In this document: piece after piece, positions 24,521 to 33,676 of the stretch | Layout of the letters: the number at the start of each line of letters is the position of its first letter | Position numbering within the stretch: position 1 is the first letter of the stretch | Source of the DNA: an uncultured Clostridia bacterium | GTDB taxonomy: Bacteria; Bacillota; Clostridia; Saccharofermentanales; Saccharofermentanaceae | Assembly: GCA_937876985.1 (NCBI GenBank) | Contig: CALEFT010000006.1 | Coordinates: forward strand, 1-39,940 | DNA: 39,940 nucleotides | Direction: 5' to 3' | Made by a program: the position numbers and the translations under genes | The notes under the pieces: model-generated | What the model was told of the DNA's origin: nothing | Seen by the model: only the letters and a program-made list of their open reading frames with translations | The model's database searches: none

Positions 24521-26067
24521 TGTTAATAGAGATTGTTGAGAAGTATTCAATTTTAGAAGGCTTACTAGATTGCGACAAGATTGTTGTTGGCTTTTCGGGT
24601 GGGCCTGATTCTGTTGCACTACTTGTTGCGCTTGACGAGATTAGCAAACGACTATCACGCAAGTTTCAGATTACTGCAGTGCATGTTAATCACAATATTC
24701 GCGGCGAGGATGCGCTTGCTGATGAGAAGTTTGTGAGGGATTTTTGCGACGAGCGTTCTATAGAGCTTGTTGTGGTTAGCAAGGATGTGCCAAGGCTAGC
24801 TAAGGATAATTCGCGTGGGCTTGAAGAAATGGGGCGAATGGTTAGATACAGCGCATTTAAGGATGTGCGAGATAGGTTAGCAGCAGATGGTAGCAAGGTT
24901 AATATTGCGACAGCTCATCACAAGGATGACGCGGCGGAGACGATGCTGCTTAATCTTATGCGCGGAACTGGACTTGAGGGGCTTTCTAGTATGGAGCCTT
25001 TGTCTAGTGGGATTATTCGTCCGATGCTGTGCGTTAGCAAGGCTGAGATTATGGAATTTCTTGATAGTCGAGGGATTTCATACTGTGTCGATACCTCGAA
25101 TGATGAGGCGATTTATACTCGTAATTTTGTGCGTAATGAGGTTATTCCTAAGCTTAAAAAGGGTTTTGATAGAGATCCAATCGATGCTATGGATTGTACG
25201 AGAAAGCTCTTGCAAGAGGATTTGGCGATTATTGAAGATTATGTAGACAGCGTTTATTCTGAAGTGGTGTCTGAAGACGGAGGTAACTACATACAGATTT
25301 CTCTCTTTAATGAGTTGAAACCTGCGATTAAAGGGAGAATAATTAGGAAACTATATAAGGAGACCTTCGGAGAGACGGTAGATTTTGGCAGCGTGCATGT
25401 AGAAAGCGTGAAGGCTTTGGTCTCAAATAATGCGCATGAGGGCAAGACAATCGATCTGCCTTTTGACAGAATTTGTTATATCTTAAGCGGTGCGTTCGGC
25501 TTTTGTGAGAGAAGAATGTATGAGAGTGTGCTTTTCGAGACGTATGCGAAAAGAGGCTTTCTTCTCTTAGAAGACGCGGTTTCTACGGATATTGCTGGAC
25601 TTGCTTCTTGGCGAAAAACACTAGAAATGCCTAATTCGACTATTAAAATATCTGCTAGTATCGTTGAGAATATAGAGGGTTTAGAGTATAATAAATTTTC
25701 GTGGTTTTTGCCTGTCGAGCAGTATCAGGAATTAAGCGAGCTTTGGCTTGGCAATAGCTATGAGAACAAAGATTTACTCGGCACGGTTATGTTCAGAAGA
25801 GCTGGCAGCAAGCATGCTGCGACTCTTAATAGAACACTCATTGACGCGAAGATTACTAGTTTGGTTAGAGGCCATCTAGTATTTGTGGCGAAGGCAGGGG
25901 AGGCCTTGTGGGTTCCAGGGCTTGGCTGTTCGATTGGATTTGTAAATGATTTGGCAAGGAAGAAGTACTTTGCTTCATATGACAGATTCGTTCGAATTGG
26001 TATCGAGATTGACGGACATGCTGGTGGAAGAGAAGATGAAGAAGTAGGAGGTCAAGATGAGCGTTGA
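24520..26067 (+). CDS. tilS: tRNA(Ile) lysidine synthase
   Basis: Adds lysine to C34 of tRNA-Ile(CAU), changing its decoding to AUA. 515 residues. The PP-loop is SGGPDS at residues 26-31, and VNHNIRGEDALADEKFVRDFC and TAHHKDDAAETMLLNLMRGTGL complete the catalytic domain. The C-terminal TilS_C region includes FRRAGSKHAATLNRTLIDAKI. The ATG shares one base with the dnaB stop, so translation is coupled; a TTG one codon earlier is possible. The end overlaps hpt by 11 bases. The GCTTTTCG motif occurs inside the PP-loop coding sequence and again near 25530. Confidence 0.96.
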   Translation: MLIEIVEKYSILEGLLDCDKIVVGFSGGPDSVALLVALDEISKRLSRKFQITAVHVNHNIRGEDALADEKFVRDFCDERSIELVVVSKDVPRLAKDNSRGLEEMGRMVRYSAFKDVRDRLAADGSKVNIATAHHKDDAAETMLLNLMRGTGLEGLSSMEPLSSGIIRPMLCVSKAEIMEFLDSRGISYCVDTSNDEAIYTRNFVRNEVIPKLKKGFDRDPIDAMDCTRKLLQEDLAIIEDYVDSVYSEVVSEDGGNYIQISLFNELKPAIKGRIIRKLYKETFGETVDFGSVHVESVKALVSNNAHEGKTIDLPFDRICYILSGAFGFCERRMYESVLFETYAKRGFLLLEDAVSTDIAGLASWRKTLEMPNSTIKISASIVENIEGLEYNKFSWFLPVEQYQELSELWLGNSYENKDLLGTVMFRRAGSKHAATLNRTLIDAKITSLVRGHLVFVAKAGEALWVPGLGCSIGFVNDLARKKYFASYDRFVRIGIEIDGHAGGREDEEVGGQDER

Positions 26068-26590
26068 TGTTTCTGAGATTATGATTTCTGAGGCAGAAAT
26101 CAAGGAAATGGTAAAGCGAGTTGCAAGCCAAATCAATGAAGATTTTGGTGACGAGGAACTTATCGTAGTAGGTGTCTTGACTGGTAGTTACATCTTTACA
26201 GCGGATTTGACTAGACGTCTTACGATGCCTGTGGTAGTAGACTTTATGCAGGTATCTAGCTATGTTGGTTCTACTTCAATGGGTAAACTCAACGTGAAGA
26301 AGGATTTAAGTGTAAACATTGAGGGCAAGAATGTTCTCATTGTAGAAGATATTATTGATACTGGATATACACTTAAGTGCTTGAAGGAGCTTCTTTTGCA
26401 GAGAAATCCAAAGAGTCTTAAGATTGTTACAGCATTTGATAAGCCATCTAGGCGTGTTAATGACATGGAAGCAGATTATCGAGGAATCGTAATACCGGAT
26501 AGATTTATAGTAGGATATGGACTTGATTACGACGGACAATATCGTCATTTGAAGGATATTTGTGTTGTGTCAATTGATGGAGGTAACTAA
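26057..26590 (+). CDS. hpt: Hypoxanthine phosphoribosyltransferase
   Basis: Salvages hypoxanthine and guanine to IMP and GMP using PRPP. 177 residues, full length. The PRPP motif VLIVEDIIDTGYTL, an N-terminal VGVLTGSYIFTADL loop and a C-terminal IPDRFIVGYGLDYDGQYRHLKDI all match. GGAGG lies in the last codons of tilS. The stop overlaps the ftsH start (TAATG). The tilS-hpt-ftsH order is conserved in Bacillota. Confidence 0.97.
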   Translation: MSVDVSEIMISEAEIKEMVKRVASQINEDFGDEELIVVGVLTGSYIFTADLTRRLTMPVVVDFMQVSSYVGSTSMGKLNVKKDLSVNIEGKNVLIVEDIIDTGYTLKCLKELLLQRNPKSLKIVTAFDKPSRRVNDMEADYRGIVIPDRFIVGYGLDYDGQYRHLKDICVVSIDGGN

Positions 26591-28683
26591 TGAGCAAGAA
26601 TAACTTTAATGGAAATAATGGAGACGGAAGAATTCCACCAAATCGTCCACCAAAGATGGGCTTCGGATTTATCTATTTAATCCTGATTATTGCTGGAGTT
26701 TATTTGGCTTCTTCTATTTGGGGCGACTCTGTTAAGGACGAAGAAATGAATTTGTCCGACATGCTTCAATATCTTAATGTAGAGCACGAGGTAGAAGACG
26801 ATAGTGTAGAGAATATTAAGATAGAAGAAGTAGTTCTTAACGGAACAGAGCTTACAATGATCTACAGGGATGCAGATAATGTACAGCGTCAGGCTTCTAA
26901 GAGTATTCCATCAGAATATATTGATTCGCTTATTACATCGCTTAATGAGGCTAAGGAAGAAGGACTCATTGAGGACTTTACATATGAGAAGCCAGTCGAT
27001 TACGGCGTTATCCTTGAAATAATCATGATGATTCTTATTATTGTTGGTGCCGGAATGTTTTTCATGCTTACTATGAAGCAAAACGGTGGCAAGGATGCAA
27101 TGAACTTCGGTAACAACCGAGCTAAGCTATCTGATCCTTCTAAGAACAAGGTTCGCTTCAGTGATGTAGCTGGCTGTGCAGAGGAGAAGGAAGAACTATC
27201 CGAGATGGTTGACTTCTTGAAGAATCCAGATAAGTACCACAAGATGGGTGCGAAGATTCCTAAGGGCGTAATTTTGTCAGGCCCTCCAGGTACTGGTAAG
27301 ACACTTCTTGCTAGAGCTGTTGCTGGTGAGGCAGGCGTAAATTTCTTCTATATGTCTGGTTCTGACTTCGTAGAAATGTTTGTTGGTGTAGGTGCTTCGA
27401 GAGTACGAAGCCTTTTCGCTGATGCTAAGAAGATGGCTCCAAGCTTGATTTTTATTGACGAGATTGATGCAGTTGGCCGTAAGCGTGGTTCTGGACTAGG
27501 CGGCGGACATGACGAGCGAGAGCAGACACTTAATGCTATTCTTGTAGAGATGGATGGCTTTGATACAAATACAAATGTTATTGTAATGGCTGCTACGAAC
27601 AGAGCAGATGTTCTTGATAACGCGCTCTTACGTCCTGGTCGATTCGACAGAAAGATTATGGTTTCTATGCCTGATGCGAAGGAAAGAGAGGCAATTCTTG
27701 AGGTTCATGCGCGTAAGAAGCCACTTAGCAAGGAAGTTGATTTGCACGATGTTTCTCTTAATACAGTAGGATTTACTGGAGCAGATTTGTCCAATCTTCT
27801 TAATGAGGCAGCGCTTCTTGCAGCTCGTCGTAACAAGAAGGAGATTACTCCACTAGAAATCACAGACGCTACATATAGAGTAATGATGGGACCAGAAAGA
27901 AAGTCTAAGTCTCCATCCGAGAAGTCTCGTAAGCTTACAGCATATCATGAGGCTGGACACGCAGTTTTGGTTCGCGCACTCTCCGACACAGAGAAGGTAG
28001 ACAGAGTTACAATTATCCCAGTTGGTGGCGCAGGCGGATTTACCTCATATAAGCCAATTGAGGACTTCGATTACTACACAAAGAACATGATTCTTACTTC
28101 TATCAAGGTTTCTCTTGGTGGACGTGCGGCTGAGGAGCTTTTCCTTGACGATATTAGCACAGGCGCATCGAATGATTTGCAGCACTGTAATAGACTTGCA
28201 GCTAGCATGATCAAGAAGTATGGCCTTTCCGAAAAGTTCAAGAACATGGTATTCGGTGACGAGTCCGAGCAGGTTTTCATTGGTGGTAGCTACGGTTCAG
28301 TTCAAAGCTATTCCGATAAGACTGCTTCAATGATTGACGATGAGATTCAGAAGATTATTACAAAGTGCTACGATGAAGCAATCGCAGTTCTTAGCGAGAA
28401 GCGTGCTATTGTAGAAGGCCTTGCAGAAAGACTTCTTGAGGTTGAGAAGGTTGATGGTCCAGAGTTCGAAGAAATCTATTCAAATAACGGTGACCTAACT
28501 AGTATCCGTGCTCGTGATGAGGAAGCAAGAGCTAAGTCTAAGGCTGATAAGGATAATCAGAATACGTCCGATAAGAAGGCTTCTGATGAGAAGGCTGATG
28601 AGGATAAGAAGGAGCCAAAGGAAGAGATTATCGTTGATAAGTTTGACGATAAGCCACGTTCTGATTCTTCGCTCGATATTTAA
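26590..28683 (+). CDS. ftsH: ATP-dependent zinc metalloprotease FtsH
   Basis: Membrane-anchored hexameric protease that removes damaged or short-lived membrane proteins. 697 residues. Two membrane segments (about 24-44 and 135-158) flank an extracytoplasmic domain. The AAA module has Walker A GPPGTGKT (231-238), Walker B LIFIDEIDAVG and the second region of homology ATNRADVLDNALLRPGRFDR. The zinc site HEAGH is at 453-457. A charged tail rich in Lys, Asp and Glu follows residue 640. GGAGG lies at the end of hpt, with one-base overlap. Confidence 0.97.
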   Translation: MSKNNFNGNNGDGRIPPNRPPKMGFGFIYLILIIAGVYLASSIWGDSVKDEEMNLSDMLQYLNVEHEVEDDSVENIKIEEVVLNGTELTMIYRDADNVQRQASKSIPSEYIDSLITSLNEAKEEGLIEDFTYEKPVDYGVILEIIMMILIIVGAGMFFMLTMKQNGGKDAMNFGNNRAKLSDPSKNKVRFSDVAGCAEEKEELSEMVDFLKNPDKYHKMGAKIPKGVILSGPPGTGKTLLARAVAGEAGVNFFYMSGSDFVEMFVGVGASRVRSLFADAKKMAPSLIFIDEIDAVGRKRGSGLGGGHDEREQTLNAILVEMDGFDTNTNVIVMAATNRADVLDNALLRPGRFDRKIMVSMPDAKEREAILEVHARKKPLSKEVDLHDVSLNTVGFTGADLSNLLNEAALLAARRNKKEITPLEITDATYRVMMGPERKSKSPSEKSRKLTAYHEAGHAVLVRALSDTEKVDRVTIIPVGGAGGFTSYKPIEDFDYYTKNMILTSIKVSLGGRAAEELFLDDISTGASNDLQHCNRLAASMIKKYGLSEKFKNMVFGDESEQVFIGGSYGSVQSYSDKTASMIDDEIQKIITKCYDEAIAVLSEKRAIVEGLAERLLEVEKVDGPEFEEIYSNNGDLTSIRARDEEARAKSKADKDNQNTSDKKASDEKADEDKKEPKEEIIVDKFDDKPRSDSSLDI

Positions 28684-28729
28684 GACGAGCAAGGTCAAAA
28701 TCGCATACAGAAATTGAATAATTAAGTAG

Positions 28730-28758
28730 TGGGGCTGCCGTTAAGGTGGCCCTGCTTT
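28730..28758 (+). terminator. Probable terminator of dnaB-tilS-hpt-ftsH
   Basis: GGGGCTGCC and GGTGGCCCT form a 9-bp stem with several G-U pairs and a GTTAA loop, followed by GCTTTTCG. The T tract is short and is part of a GCTTTTCG motif. Confidence 0.5.
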
Positions 28759-28805
28759 TCGCTTGGGAGATATGCGAGAGGTAGTACAAAGAAGAGGAAG
28801 TTTAG

Positions 28806-28811
28806 TATAAT
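28806..28811 (+). promoter_or_regulatory. -10 box of rnr
   Basis: A perfect TATAAT lies 50 bases before the rnr ATG. The -35 is weak. Confidence 0.4.
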
Positions 28812-28861
28812 AGAGGTAGATGTGACTAAAATTTATAGTGAAAGGAATATAGGTGATATAT

Positions 28862-30877
28862 ATGAAGAAGAGACATTTAAGAACTAATAGACCAGTATCG
28901 CCTTCTGCGATAAATATGAGCCTCGTTCAGCAGAGAAGAAATGCTGCTATGAGCGAGAAGGATCCTACAAGACCACAGAATTTCTCTGAGCTTATGCCAC
29001 GTGGGCCAGAGCAGGCGAAGAATATAGTAGTTGGATATTTAAGAAGCCTTGGAGAAGGTGGTGTTGTTGTGCCGGATGCTTCTTTTAAGGAAGCAAATTT
29101 TGGCATGGTACGAATTTCTAAGGAGAAGCTTAATGGTGCACCATTTGATATGGTTGTCGTTGCGAAGGTCCTTAATCCAAGCATGGATGGCGGAGAATAT
29201 AGAGGAGAGATCATCGAGGTCCTAGGCGACATTGGAAATAATGATGTAAGAATGCTTGCTGTGTTAAGACAGTTTGGATTAAGTCAGACATTCCCACAGC
29301 AGGTAAGAGATGAGGTGGACCCACTTCCTTTTAATCCTGAACAAGCAGACATCGAAGCAGAAATTGCTCGTGGAAGACGTGACCTGAGAGATATGTTCAC
29401 TATCACGATTGATGGTGAAGAGGCAAAGGACCTAGATGACGCTATCTCGATAGAACCACTAGAGGATGGCAAGATGAGACTATTAGTTCATATCGCAGAT
29501 GTTACACACTATGTTAGAGAAGGCACTGCGCTTGATGAAGAGGCGAAGCTTCGTGCGACCTCGGTATATCTTGTAGACCGAGTAATTCCAATGCTTCCGC
29601 CAAAACTATCAAATGGTCTATGTAGCTTGAATCCGAATGTGGATAGACTTTCTATGACTGCCGATATGATTATTGATGCGGACGGCGAGACTATTGATGG
29701 AGAGATATATGAGAGTGTGATAAGGAGCAACCATAGAACGAGCTATAATGAGTGTTATAGGTTGCTTTTCGAGCCTAGGAAAGAGGATGCAGACAAGATT
29801 GAGTTAATTGATGCCCTATGGCTTATGAAGGGACTGACTGATAGGCTTGACGATAGGCGCAAGAGACTTGGTGCGCTAGAGTTCGATTTCCCTGAGACGA
29901 AGATAGAGCTTGACACTGAGGGAAATCCAGTGAAGATTATGCCGTACCCAATAAACTACTGCCATGGAATGATTGAGCAGTTCATGATTTGTGCAAATGA
30001 GTTCGTGGCGAAGAAGTTCGCGCTGATGAATTATCCGTTTGTGTATAGAGTGCACGAAGAGCCGGACAAGATGAAGATTACTAGATTTTGTACTGTGGCT
30101 AGAAGCTATGGTGCGATGGGCGCAATTCGTGGCAAGATTACGCCACTTGCGATTAAAACTTATATGTCGACGGTTACAAATGAAGAGGTTAAGCCAGCGC
30201 TTGACACGTTGCTTCTTCGTTCGATGGCGAAGGCTAGATATGCGCCTGTGAATATGGGACATTTTGGACTTGCTTCGGAATATTATTGCCACTTTACTAG
30301 TCCGATTCGTCGTTATCCAGATACGCAGATTCATAGAATCATAAAGAGTTATCTAGCTAATGGCCCAGAGGAGCGCAAGCATTTTGCAGCGATTGTTGAT
30401 GGGGTTAGTGCGCACAGCTCCGACATGGAGCGTAATAGCGTAGAAGCAGAAAGACAATCTAACCAAGTTAAAATTGCAATGTATATGCAAGATAAGATTG
30501 GCGAGAAATATACTGGCCGAATCTCTGGAATTATTTCTGCTGGAATTTTTGTCGAGCTCGAAAATACTGTCGAAGGCTTTGTCGCATATAGGACGATGTC
30601 TGATCACTTTTTCTTCGACGAGCGTAATATGAGAGCGGTTGGTCGTCGAGGAAATGTTCTCATGATTGGTCAGAAAGTAAATGTAGAAGTAGCTTCCGTA
30701 GATACAGACCTTAACCGAGTTGACTTCATTATTGATGAATCTAATTCTGATAATTCGTCGAATCCTAATGGTCACGCCAAGATTGGTCGCAGGAAGGCCA
30801 AAAAGCAAGCGAAGGCTGCGATGCGCGAAGAAATAAATGCTCGCCGAGGTAGAAAACGATTTAGGTCCAAATACTAA
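28862..30877 (+). CDS. rnr: Ribonuclease R (RNB-family exoribonuclease)
   Basis: Degrades RNA from the 3' end, including structured RNA. 671 residues. After a basic N-terminus and a cold-shock-like region (VVVPDASFKEANFGMVRI), the RNB domain has the catalytic Asp cluster in DGEEAKDLDDAISI, then HIADVTHYVREGTALDEEA, DRVIPMLPPKLSNGLCSLNP and HFTSPIRRYPDTQIHR. An S1 domain (GEKYTGRISGIISAGIFVELENTVEGFV) and a Lys/Arg-rich tail end the protein. The ATG has AGG eight bases upstream; a GTG three codons earlier is possible. It has its own promoter after the ftsH terminator. Confidence 0.95.
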   Translation: MKKRHLRTNRPVSPSAINMSLVQQRRNAAMSEKDPTRPQNFSELMPRGPEQAKNIVVGYLRSLGEGGVVVPDASFKEANFGMVRISKEKLNGAPFDMVVVAKVLNPSMDGGEYRGEIIEVLGDIGNNDVRMLAVLRQFGLSQTFPQQVRDEVDPLPFNPEQADIEAEIARGRRDLRDMFTITIDGEEAKDLDDAISIEPLEDGKMRLLVHIADVTHYVREGTALDEEAKLRATSVYLVDRVIPMLPPKLSNGLCSLNPNVDRLSMTADMIIDADGETIDGEIYESVIRSNHRTSYNECYRLLFEPRKEDADKIELIDALWLMKGLTDRLDDRRKRLGALEFDFPETKIELDTEGNPVKIMPYPINYCHGMIEQFMICANEFVAKKFALMNYPFVYRVHEEPDKMKITRFCTVARSYGAMGAIRGKITPLAIKTYMSTVTNEEVKPALDTLLLRSMAKARYAPVNMGHFGLASEYYCHFTSPIRRYPDTQIHRIIKSYLANGPEERKHFAAIVDGVSAHSSDMERNSVEAERQSNQVKIAMYMQDKIGEKYTGRISGIISAGIFVELENTVEGFVAYRTMSDHFFFDERNMRAVGRRGNVLMIGQKVNVEVASVDTDLNRVDFIIDESNSDNSSNPNGHAKIGRRKAKKQAKAAMREEINARRGRKRFRSKY

Positions 30878-30937
30878 TAATTTGCTTCTTATCGCAAAAA
30901 TAGATTTTAGTGATCACATTAATTAGGAGATTTAATC

Positions 30938-31453
30938 ATGAAAAAATTATTAATATCATTCCTAATAGCCCTCACAATTCTTCTGGTGGGATGTAGCATG
31001 ATAAAAGATAAAAGGGATCAGCTCGAGAGTTATGAATCTGAAAGTACGATTTATGCTCGTTATAAAAATCAAGTTTTAGATTGTCTTGAAGCAGGTGATA
31101 GAGAAGGTTTGACAGCTTTATTTAGCGAAAACGTTAGGAATTCTGATAATTTTGATGAAGAAATAGATGAACTATTCAAGATATGGGGTGATTATGCTAT
31201 TTCGGACAGAGATAGTGTCCCGACTTACTCTGGTCCGCGAAATAGAGCTTGGGATTATGGTGAATATACATATGATGTTTTAGGTTTTGAATTTGGACCT
31301 TTTGATTTAGGGGAGATAGATTATATGAGTATGTATGTCTGTGTAGCGAATTCTGACGAGGAAAATATTGGCTTACTACAAATATGCCTGATCCATGATA
31401 TTTTTCTTGAAGCAGATGAAATCGTTTTCACAATAGGTGAAATAGAGTATTAA
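30938..31453 (+). CDS. Small lipoprotein, DUF5104-like
   Basis: 171-residue secreted lipoprotein with signal peptide MKKLLISFLIALTILLVGC and lipidation at Cys19. The mature part (NQVLDCLEAGDREGLTALFSENVRNSDNFDEEIDELFKIWGD) resembles DUF5104 lipoproteins, whose function is unknown. AGGAG precedes the ATG by 8 bases. Base composition is lower in GC, and lysine is mostly AAA, unlike rnr beside it, which may point to acquisition. It faces the HPr-like gene tail to tail. Confidence 0.75.
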   Translation: MKKLLISFLIALTILLVGCSMIKDKRDQLESYESESTIYARYKNQVLDCLEAGDREGLTALFSENVRNSDNFDEEIDELFKIWGDYAISDRDSVPTYSGPRNRAWDYGEYTYDVLGFEFGPFDLGEIDYMSMYVCVANSDEENIGLLQICLIHDIFLEADEIVFTIGEIEY

Positions 31454-31468
31454 TTGTAATTTGCTTCG

Positions 31469-31490
31469 GGCTCCTTTTCGAAAATGAGCC
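31469..31490. terminator. Possible shared terminator between convergent genes
   Basis: GGCTC (31469-31473) pairs with GAGCC (31486-31490), and the loop holds the self-complementary TTTTCGAAAA. No strong T tract follows on either strand. Its place between two convergent genes fits a bidirectional 3' end. Confidence 0.35.
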
Positions 31491-31508
31491 TAAGAACAAA
31501 CAAAAGCT

Positions 31509-31760
31509 TTATTCCTTGCTAACCAAATGACTAATCGCGTCTGCAAAACTCTGGAGTTCGGCTTCGTCGTTCTTCATATCAGCATGCACATGAACTTCAA
31601 GAAGCTTAGTCATGTCGAGCGAGAACATGCCCATGATACTCTTGCCGTCAATAATGTAGCGGCCGTTGATAACATCAATATCGAAAGAACACTGATTCGC
31701 TGCATTAACGAAGCATTTCACGTCTGGAAGAGATGACAATTTGATCTTTGTATATAGCAT
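31509..31760 (-). CDS. HPr-like protein lacking the phosphorylated histidine
   Basis: 83-residue relative of the PTS phosphocarrier HPr. The region around the regulatory serine is intact (DGKSIMGMFSLDM, Ser41, equal to HPr Ser46) and the C-terminal half fits. At the position of His15 the sequence reads SLPDVKCFVNAA, with neither His nor the following Arg. It therefore cannot pass phosphate as HPr does and resembles Crh, a regulatory HPr homologue in Bacillus whose His is also lost. GGAGG lies 5 bases before this ATG; the frame is open 14 codons further up. It is transcribed divergently from mtaB. Confidence 0.85.
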   Translation of the reverse strand: MLYTKIKLSSLPDVKCFVNAANQCSFDIDVINGRYIIDGKSIMGMFSLDMTKLLEVHVHADMKNDEAELQSFADAISHLVSKE

Positions 31761-31788
31761 AGTAGCCTCCACATCATTCAAAATAGTA

Positions 31789-31794
31789 TATAAT
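31789..31794 (+). promoter_or_regulatory. -10 box of mtaB
   Basis: A perfect TATAAT in the divergent spacer lies 38 bases before the mtaB start. No clear -35. Confidence 0.4.
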
Positions 31795-31832
31795 GTTGCC
31801 ATAGTTTATCACATTAGTGGAGGATTAACAAA

Positions 31833-33230
31833 GTGAAGGTTGGTTTTATTACTCTAGGTTGCCGCGTGAACCGTTACGAGACGGACGCTGTTCGCGAGCA
31901 ATTCATCGAGAATGGCTTCGAGGCCGTCCCTAGCGAGATGAACGACAAGGCCGACATCATTGTAGTTAACACCTGCACAGTTACTTCGGAAGCAGACCGC
32001 CAGTCAAGGCAGACTCTCCGCAAAAGCCTAAAGCTCAATCCCAACGTAATTTTGTGTGCCATGGGCTGCGCAGTCGAGATGACCGATGGCGTAGTCGACG
32101 CGGACATTATCTGTGGCACTCGCGACAAGCATGAGCTCGTCAGCAAGGTCAAGGAATACCTTACAATCCGCACAAATCCAAACGACACCACATCTAGCCG
32201 CGGCGTCCACCACACTCGTCCAGAAGTTTCAACCACGGACACTTATCAGGAATTTGGCACGACTTTGTCGCCAACTGGCACTAGGGCTTTCGTCAAAATC
32301 GAAGACGGCTGCAACAATTTTTGCTCCTACTGCATAATCCCATACGCAAGAGGCCGCGTTGTAAGCCGCGACGCCGACAACATCCTCGCCGAAGTCGCCT
32401 ACCTCGCCGCACAGGGCTACAAGGAAATCATCCTCACTGGAATCCACCTCTGCTCTTATGGGCTAGATAAAGACCAGCACGGATTATTCTCTTCACTCAC
32501 CCCTCTCGAAAAGCAGCTTTTCGCACAAATTGGCGCATTCGGATTGCTCGTTGAGAAAATTAGCCAAATCGAAGGTGTCGAGAGGATTAGACTTGGCTCT
32601 CTTGAACCGAAGACACTTAGCTCTGAATTCCTAAGAAGTCTTGCAAATAATCCAAAATTTTGCCCGCATTTCCACATTTCTTTGCAAAGTGGATGTGATA
32701 CAGTGTTGTCAAGAATGAACAGGAAATATAATACGGATGAGTATAGCGAGAAGGTTAAATTAATCGAATCCTTGTGGGAAGATTTCTCTCTAACTACTGA
32801 TGTCATCGCTGGCTTTCCGGAAGAGACATATGAGGAGCATAAGGCTACGCTAGAGTTTGTCGATAGACTGCCATTTGCTAAGCTCCATGTTTTCCCATAT
32901 TCTCTTAGAGAGGGAACAAAGGCTTCTAAGATGGCCCAGTTAGATAAGAAAACAAAGAAAGATAGAGCTCGAGAGATTATTGAGATTTCTGATAGACATG
33001 AGGTCTCGTTTGCTAATCACTTTGTAGGAAGAAACGTAGAAATCTTAGTAGAACAAATCGACGACAATTATATGTATGGCTACAGCAAGGAATACGTATA
33101 TTCGAAGATTTGCCGCTCGGAGGATGAATTAGTAAGGAAAATGGAACTTGATAAAGTTGGTGAAATCGTGAAGGCATTAGTTGTTACCGCCGATGATGCA
33201 AATTTGATTTGTAAAATTGATATTCTCTAA
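31833..33230 (+). CDS. mtaB: tRNA (N6-threonylcarbamoyladenosine(37)-C2)-methylthiotransferase MtaB
   Basis: Radical SAM enzyme that adds a methylthio group to t6A37, making ms2t6A. 465 residues. The N-terminal domain binds one cluster (TLGCRVNRYET, NTCTVTSEADRQSRQ, CAMGCAVEM). The radical SAM triad is in DGCNNFCSYCIIPYARGRVVSR. RIRLGSLEP and SLQSGCDTVLSRMNRKY follow, with a TRAM domain at the end. It starts with GTG, GGAGG 9 bases upstream. About 25 residues near 212-236 (DQHGLFSSLTPLEKQLFAQIGAFG) look like an insertion relative to Bacillus YqeV; their DNA holds an inverted pair of the GCTTTTCG motif. Confidence 0.95.
   Translation: MKVGFITLGCRVNRYETDAVREQFIENGFEAVPSEMNDKADIIVVNTCTVTSEADRQSRQTLRKSLKLNPNVILCAMGCAVEMTDGVVDADIICGTRDKHELVSKVKEYLTIRTNPNDTTSSRGVHHTRPEVSTTDTYQEFGTTLSPTGTRAFVKIEDGCNNFCSYCIIPYARGRVVSRDADNILAEVAYLAAQGYKEIILTGIHLCSYGLDKDQHGLFSSLTPLEKQLFAQIGAFGLLVEKISQIEGVERIRLGSLEPKTLSSEFLRSLANNPKFCPHFHISLQSGCDTVLSRMNRKYNTDEYSEKVKLIESLWEDFSLTTDVIAGFPEETYEEHKATLEFVDRLPFAKLHVFPYSLREGTKASKMAQLDKKTKKDRAREIIEISDRHEVSFANHFVGRNVEILVEQIDDNYMYGYSKEYVYSKICRSEDELVRKMELDKVGEIVKALVVTADDANLICKIDIL
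32500..32523. repeat. Inverted pair of GCTTTTCG motifs inside mtaB
   Basis: 32500-32517 on the minus strand reads GCTGCTTTTCGAGAGGGG, 16 of 18 bases as at 12084 and 22683. CGAAAAGC (32507-32514), one A, then GCTTTTCG (32516-32523) form a perfect 8-bp inverted repeat. Confidence 0.75.
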
Positions 33231-33284
33231 CTATAAATTAAAAAAGTATGATAAAATACAAAAAAGGAATCAAGGGAGGCACAT

Positions 33285-33542
33285 ATGATAAGTTCAGAGA
33301 CGACAAGATTTAATTTCTCAACAGATAAGTCAGAGAATGCTAGGGAACTAATGACTTATGTTCTTCAGGCATTAGAGGAGAAGGGCTATAATCCAATCAA
33401 TCAGCTTGTTGGATATTTTATTTCTGGAGATCCAACATATATCACAAGCTACAAGGGAGCTCGTGGAGTAATTAAGAGAATCGAGCGTGATGAACTCCTC
33501 GAAGTGATTATCTCGGAATATTGTGCACGACTTAAGCAATGA
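33285..33542 (+). CDS. ireB: IreB family regulatory phosphoprotein (UPF0297)
   Basis: 85-residue protein of the UPF0297 family. In Enterococcus faecalis IreB is phosphorylated by the Ser/Thr kinase IreK and affects cephalosporin resistance. The N-terminal ETTRFNF keeps the Thr residues, and NPINQLVGYFISGDPTYITSYKGAR is the conserved core. GGGAGG precedes the ATG. The order ireB, ruvX, DUF1292 is the same as yrzL-yrrK-yrzB in Bacillus; alaS, usually upstream, is replaced here by mtaB. Confidence 0.95.
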   Translation: MISSETTRFNFSTDKSENARELMTYVLQALEEKGYNPINQLVGYFISGDPTYITSYKGARGVIKRIERDELLEVIISEYCARLKQ

Positions 33543-33567
33543 TTTGTGATTTTGATATACGAAGACT

Positions 33568-33591
33568 AGTGCTCTCGAATGCGAGGGCACT
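33568..33591 (+). terminator. Hairpin after ireB
   Basis: AGTGCTCTCG pairs with CGAGGGCACT (one G-U) around a 4-base loop, followed by only a weak T-rich stretch. Confidence 0.5.
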
Positions 33592-33623
33592 GTTAATTTG
33601 TGGAAGTTCGAAGGGGATATGGA

Positions 33624-33629
33624 TATAAT
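33624..33629 (+). promoter_or_regulatory. -10 box of ruvX
   Basis: TATAAT 48 bases before the ruvX ATG, after the ireB hairpin. The -35 is poor. Confidence 0.35.
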
Positions 33630-33676
33630 GGTGTAGTTAATAGCTGATACAAGATGAGTATTGTGGAGGAAAGACT

